From NCBI GenBank assembly GCA_905250115.1, contig CAJNOI010000030.1, positions 233,451 through 297,450 of the forward strand: a DNA stretch of 64,000 bases. The letters run 5' to 3'. Positions 60,008 through 64,000 of this stretch are shown here, one piece after another (the stretch's first letter is position 1; each line of letters opens with the position of its first letter). Origin of the DNA: Adineta steineri (Eukaryota > Rotifera > Eurotatoria > Adinetida > Adinetidae). The translations under genes were made by a program, and so were the position numbers. The notes below the pieces were generated by a model. That model was not told the origin of the DNA. It worked only from the letters and a program-made list of their open reading frames with translations, and searched no databases.

Positions 60008-60176
60008 TGTTAAGATAAAAACAATATACAAATAATAGTGTTCTGTATTTTTGCGAATTAATTTTATTGGTTTATGAACGTTTATTGGATTAGTGGCGTC
60101 ATCTAAGACGTGTACTTTTTGAATCAAACGAACAATTCATTCCCGCCATTCGTATCAATATTATATTTATTTAATC

Positions 60177-62672
<2,496 letters not shown>

Positions 62673-63079
62673 TTACTTTTAAAACAGTGAATGATGAAAA
62701 AAAATAAAAACATTCAGATTAAAAAACTAAAAAAAGAAAAAGGAAAAACTATATATTATATAAATAGGAAAATGAAAAGCAGATGTTTGTTTGTTTTTTT
62801 TGTTTGTCTATTTAATGATTTTTTTTTGTATTCGTTTGTGTGATTTTTTATTCATTCTCTGATATATACTTATATTCAAACTATATTAACATGTGTGAAA
62901 TAAAACAGAAACTGATACAATGAAAGAAAATTTTCCTTTGTTTCGAAAAATATCGACTTACCCAATCGGCGAAATTATCATAAAAAATTCTCTTCTCTCT
63001 CTCTAATTAAAATCTTTATTAATGTTTTTAAAAAAAAAAAGAATGCTAAACAATACATATATCTACAAAAAAACTGAAA
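62673..63079. other. Intergenic region between convergent genes
   Basis: AT-rich 3' flanks; aaataaaa at about 62700 and aataaaac at about 62900 may be polyadenylation signals. No gene seen. Confidence 0.4.
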
Positions 63080-64000
63080 TTATATTCCTGCCATGCCAAA
63101 ATCACTATTAACTAAAAAAAAGAATTTTAAAAAAACCCAATAGATTTTTATATAAATTAGTTTACCTTGATATTCAAGTATATTATTTACTGGATAACAA
63201 GTTGTTGATGTTGATGATGGTCGAAACCATTGTTCATAACCAATATTTGTTCGAACATTTCTATGTGCAGTTGTTCCAGTAATTAATGTACGACGATTAT
63301 TAACAAATCGAAGTGTATTAGTAAAAAGTGTTTGTAAATAAGTACTTAAAATTTGTTGATATCGATTAAATATAATCCATGTTACACTTTCAAAACATCC
63401 GGGCCATGTTAGACTACCTAATTAAAATGTAATTTATAAGAAATAGAGTAAATATTTATTAATATAACCTTCATAAGTCATATATTCAGATGAAAAAGCT
63501 AATAATTCTTTTAAATCAAGTTTATATAATTGAATATCTGATGGTCGACGAGTATTATTTAATAATTCAGCTTGTTGTAAAACATAACGTAATTGTGCTG
63601 TAGCATCACCACCCAACTTAAATAAAATAAATAGATTTTTTGATTATAATTTTTCTTTACTTACCATCAACATGCTAGATAATATGGCGATTCCTTTCGG
63701 TGATGTTTGAGCTTGAGCATAATCTTTATAAAGATCAATATTATATGCAACAAGTTGAATCTAAACAAGAGAAATTTGAATTAATTAAATATGAATTATG
63801 ACATACTTCTCCATGAAATGATCGATTATCAATTTGATGTTCACTTCCTTTTGGTATTTCATTACCTATAGTCGGTGGTGATAAACGAATATAAATTTCT
63901 ACGGGACGATATTTATATTGAAGTGGTCCACCACTAATGTCAATATTTGAATTTGAATCTAATGGAAGAATTATATAAAGATTACGTCCGTCATTACGAA
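63080..64000 (-). CDS. Carbonic anhydrase-related protein (CA10/CA11-like), 5' end outside window
   Basis: Minus-strand exons 64000-63807 (open at the window edge), 63760-63665, 63616-63469, 63417-63166 and 63111-63080 join in frame to the TAA. The alpha-carbonic anhydrase fold is recognisable: NDGRNLYIILPL, ISGGPLQYKYRPVEIYI, KGSEHQID, GEIQLVAYNIDLY, SPKGIAILSS, YMTYEGSLTWPGCFESVTWI and NNRRTLITGT. All three zinc-binding histidines are absent (EIYIRL in place of HFHWG; LVAYN in place of LVHWN), so it should be acatalytic. The KGSEH and QLVAYN context resembles CA10/11, secreted ligands of neurexins in vertebrates. Confidence 0.82.

Overview
This is an AT-rich eukaryotic window with small spliced genes. 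Most introns are 50-65 nt GT-AG introns and genes sit on both strands. Gene content is animal: a TRPM channel, alpha-tubulin acetyltransferase, an alpha-1,3-fucosyltransferase, two rhodopsin-like GPCRs, a cathepsin L relative and a carbonic-anhydrase-related protein. Multi-copy LamG modules, an FG-GAP/VCBS protein, a B-box/SPRY-like protein and very short introns fit a bdelloid rotifer best (Adineta/Rotaria type). This is inference from gene style; no marker gene proves it. Exon boundaries below were read by hand from splice signals and checked for frame continuity.

Layout. 0-7 kb: a four-LamG-domain protein with its 5' end outside the window, then a CPA2-type cation/H+ antiporter, then a scaffold gap inside a local duplication. 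8.5-12 kb: a two-TM protein whose intron carries a dead mariner, and a cathepsin L-like gene that lacks the catalytic His. 13-20 kb: a secreted Ser/Thr-rich FG-GAP protein converging on a IIC-like P-type ATPase homologue that has lost its phosphorylation Asp, TGES Glu and PEGL Glu. 22-31 kb: a GT10 fucosyltransferase and three tandem paralogues of an unknown two-TM family. 31-36 kb: hAT-like repeats and an XRN-type exoribonuclease. 36-44 kb: a GPCR, a DUF4419 protein and another GPCR. 44-46 kb: a foldback-like element rich in AACGCG motifs. 47-53 kb: a redox-dead thioredoxin-fold gene divergent from a 21-exon TRPM channel. 53-64 kb: an AMOP-domain secreted protein, a type II membrane protein, a second gap, a SPRY-like protein, alpha-TAT, a plakin-repeat-like protein head-to-head with a DDX5/17-like helicase, and the 3' part of a CA10/11-like protein.

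Two themes run through the window. First, at least 18 short imperfect palindromes with arms like TTGAGGGTGTGGGTGT / ACACCCACACCCTCAA lie between genes and in introns. Their arms resemble the TGTGGG-type telomere repeat known from bdelloids, and transposons are nested in or next to several. Second, several encoded proteins keep an enzyme fold but lack catalytic residues (P-type ATPase, cathepsin, thioredoxin fold, CA-related protein). No tRNA, rRNA or CRISPR was recognised. Several genes have a splice acceptor just before the start codon with no obvious upstream exon, which fits the spliced-leader trans-splicing known in bdelloids.
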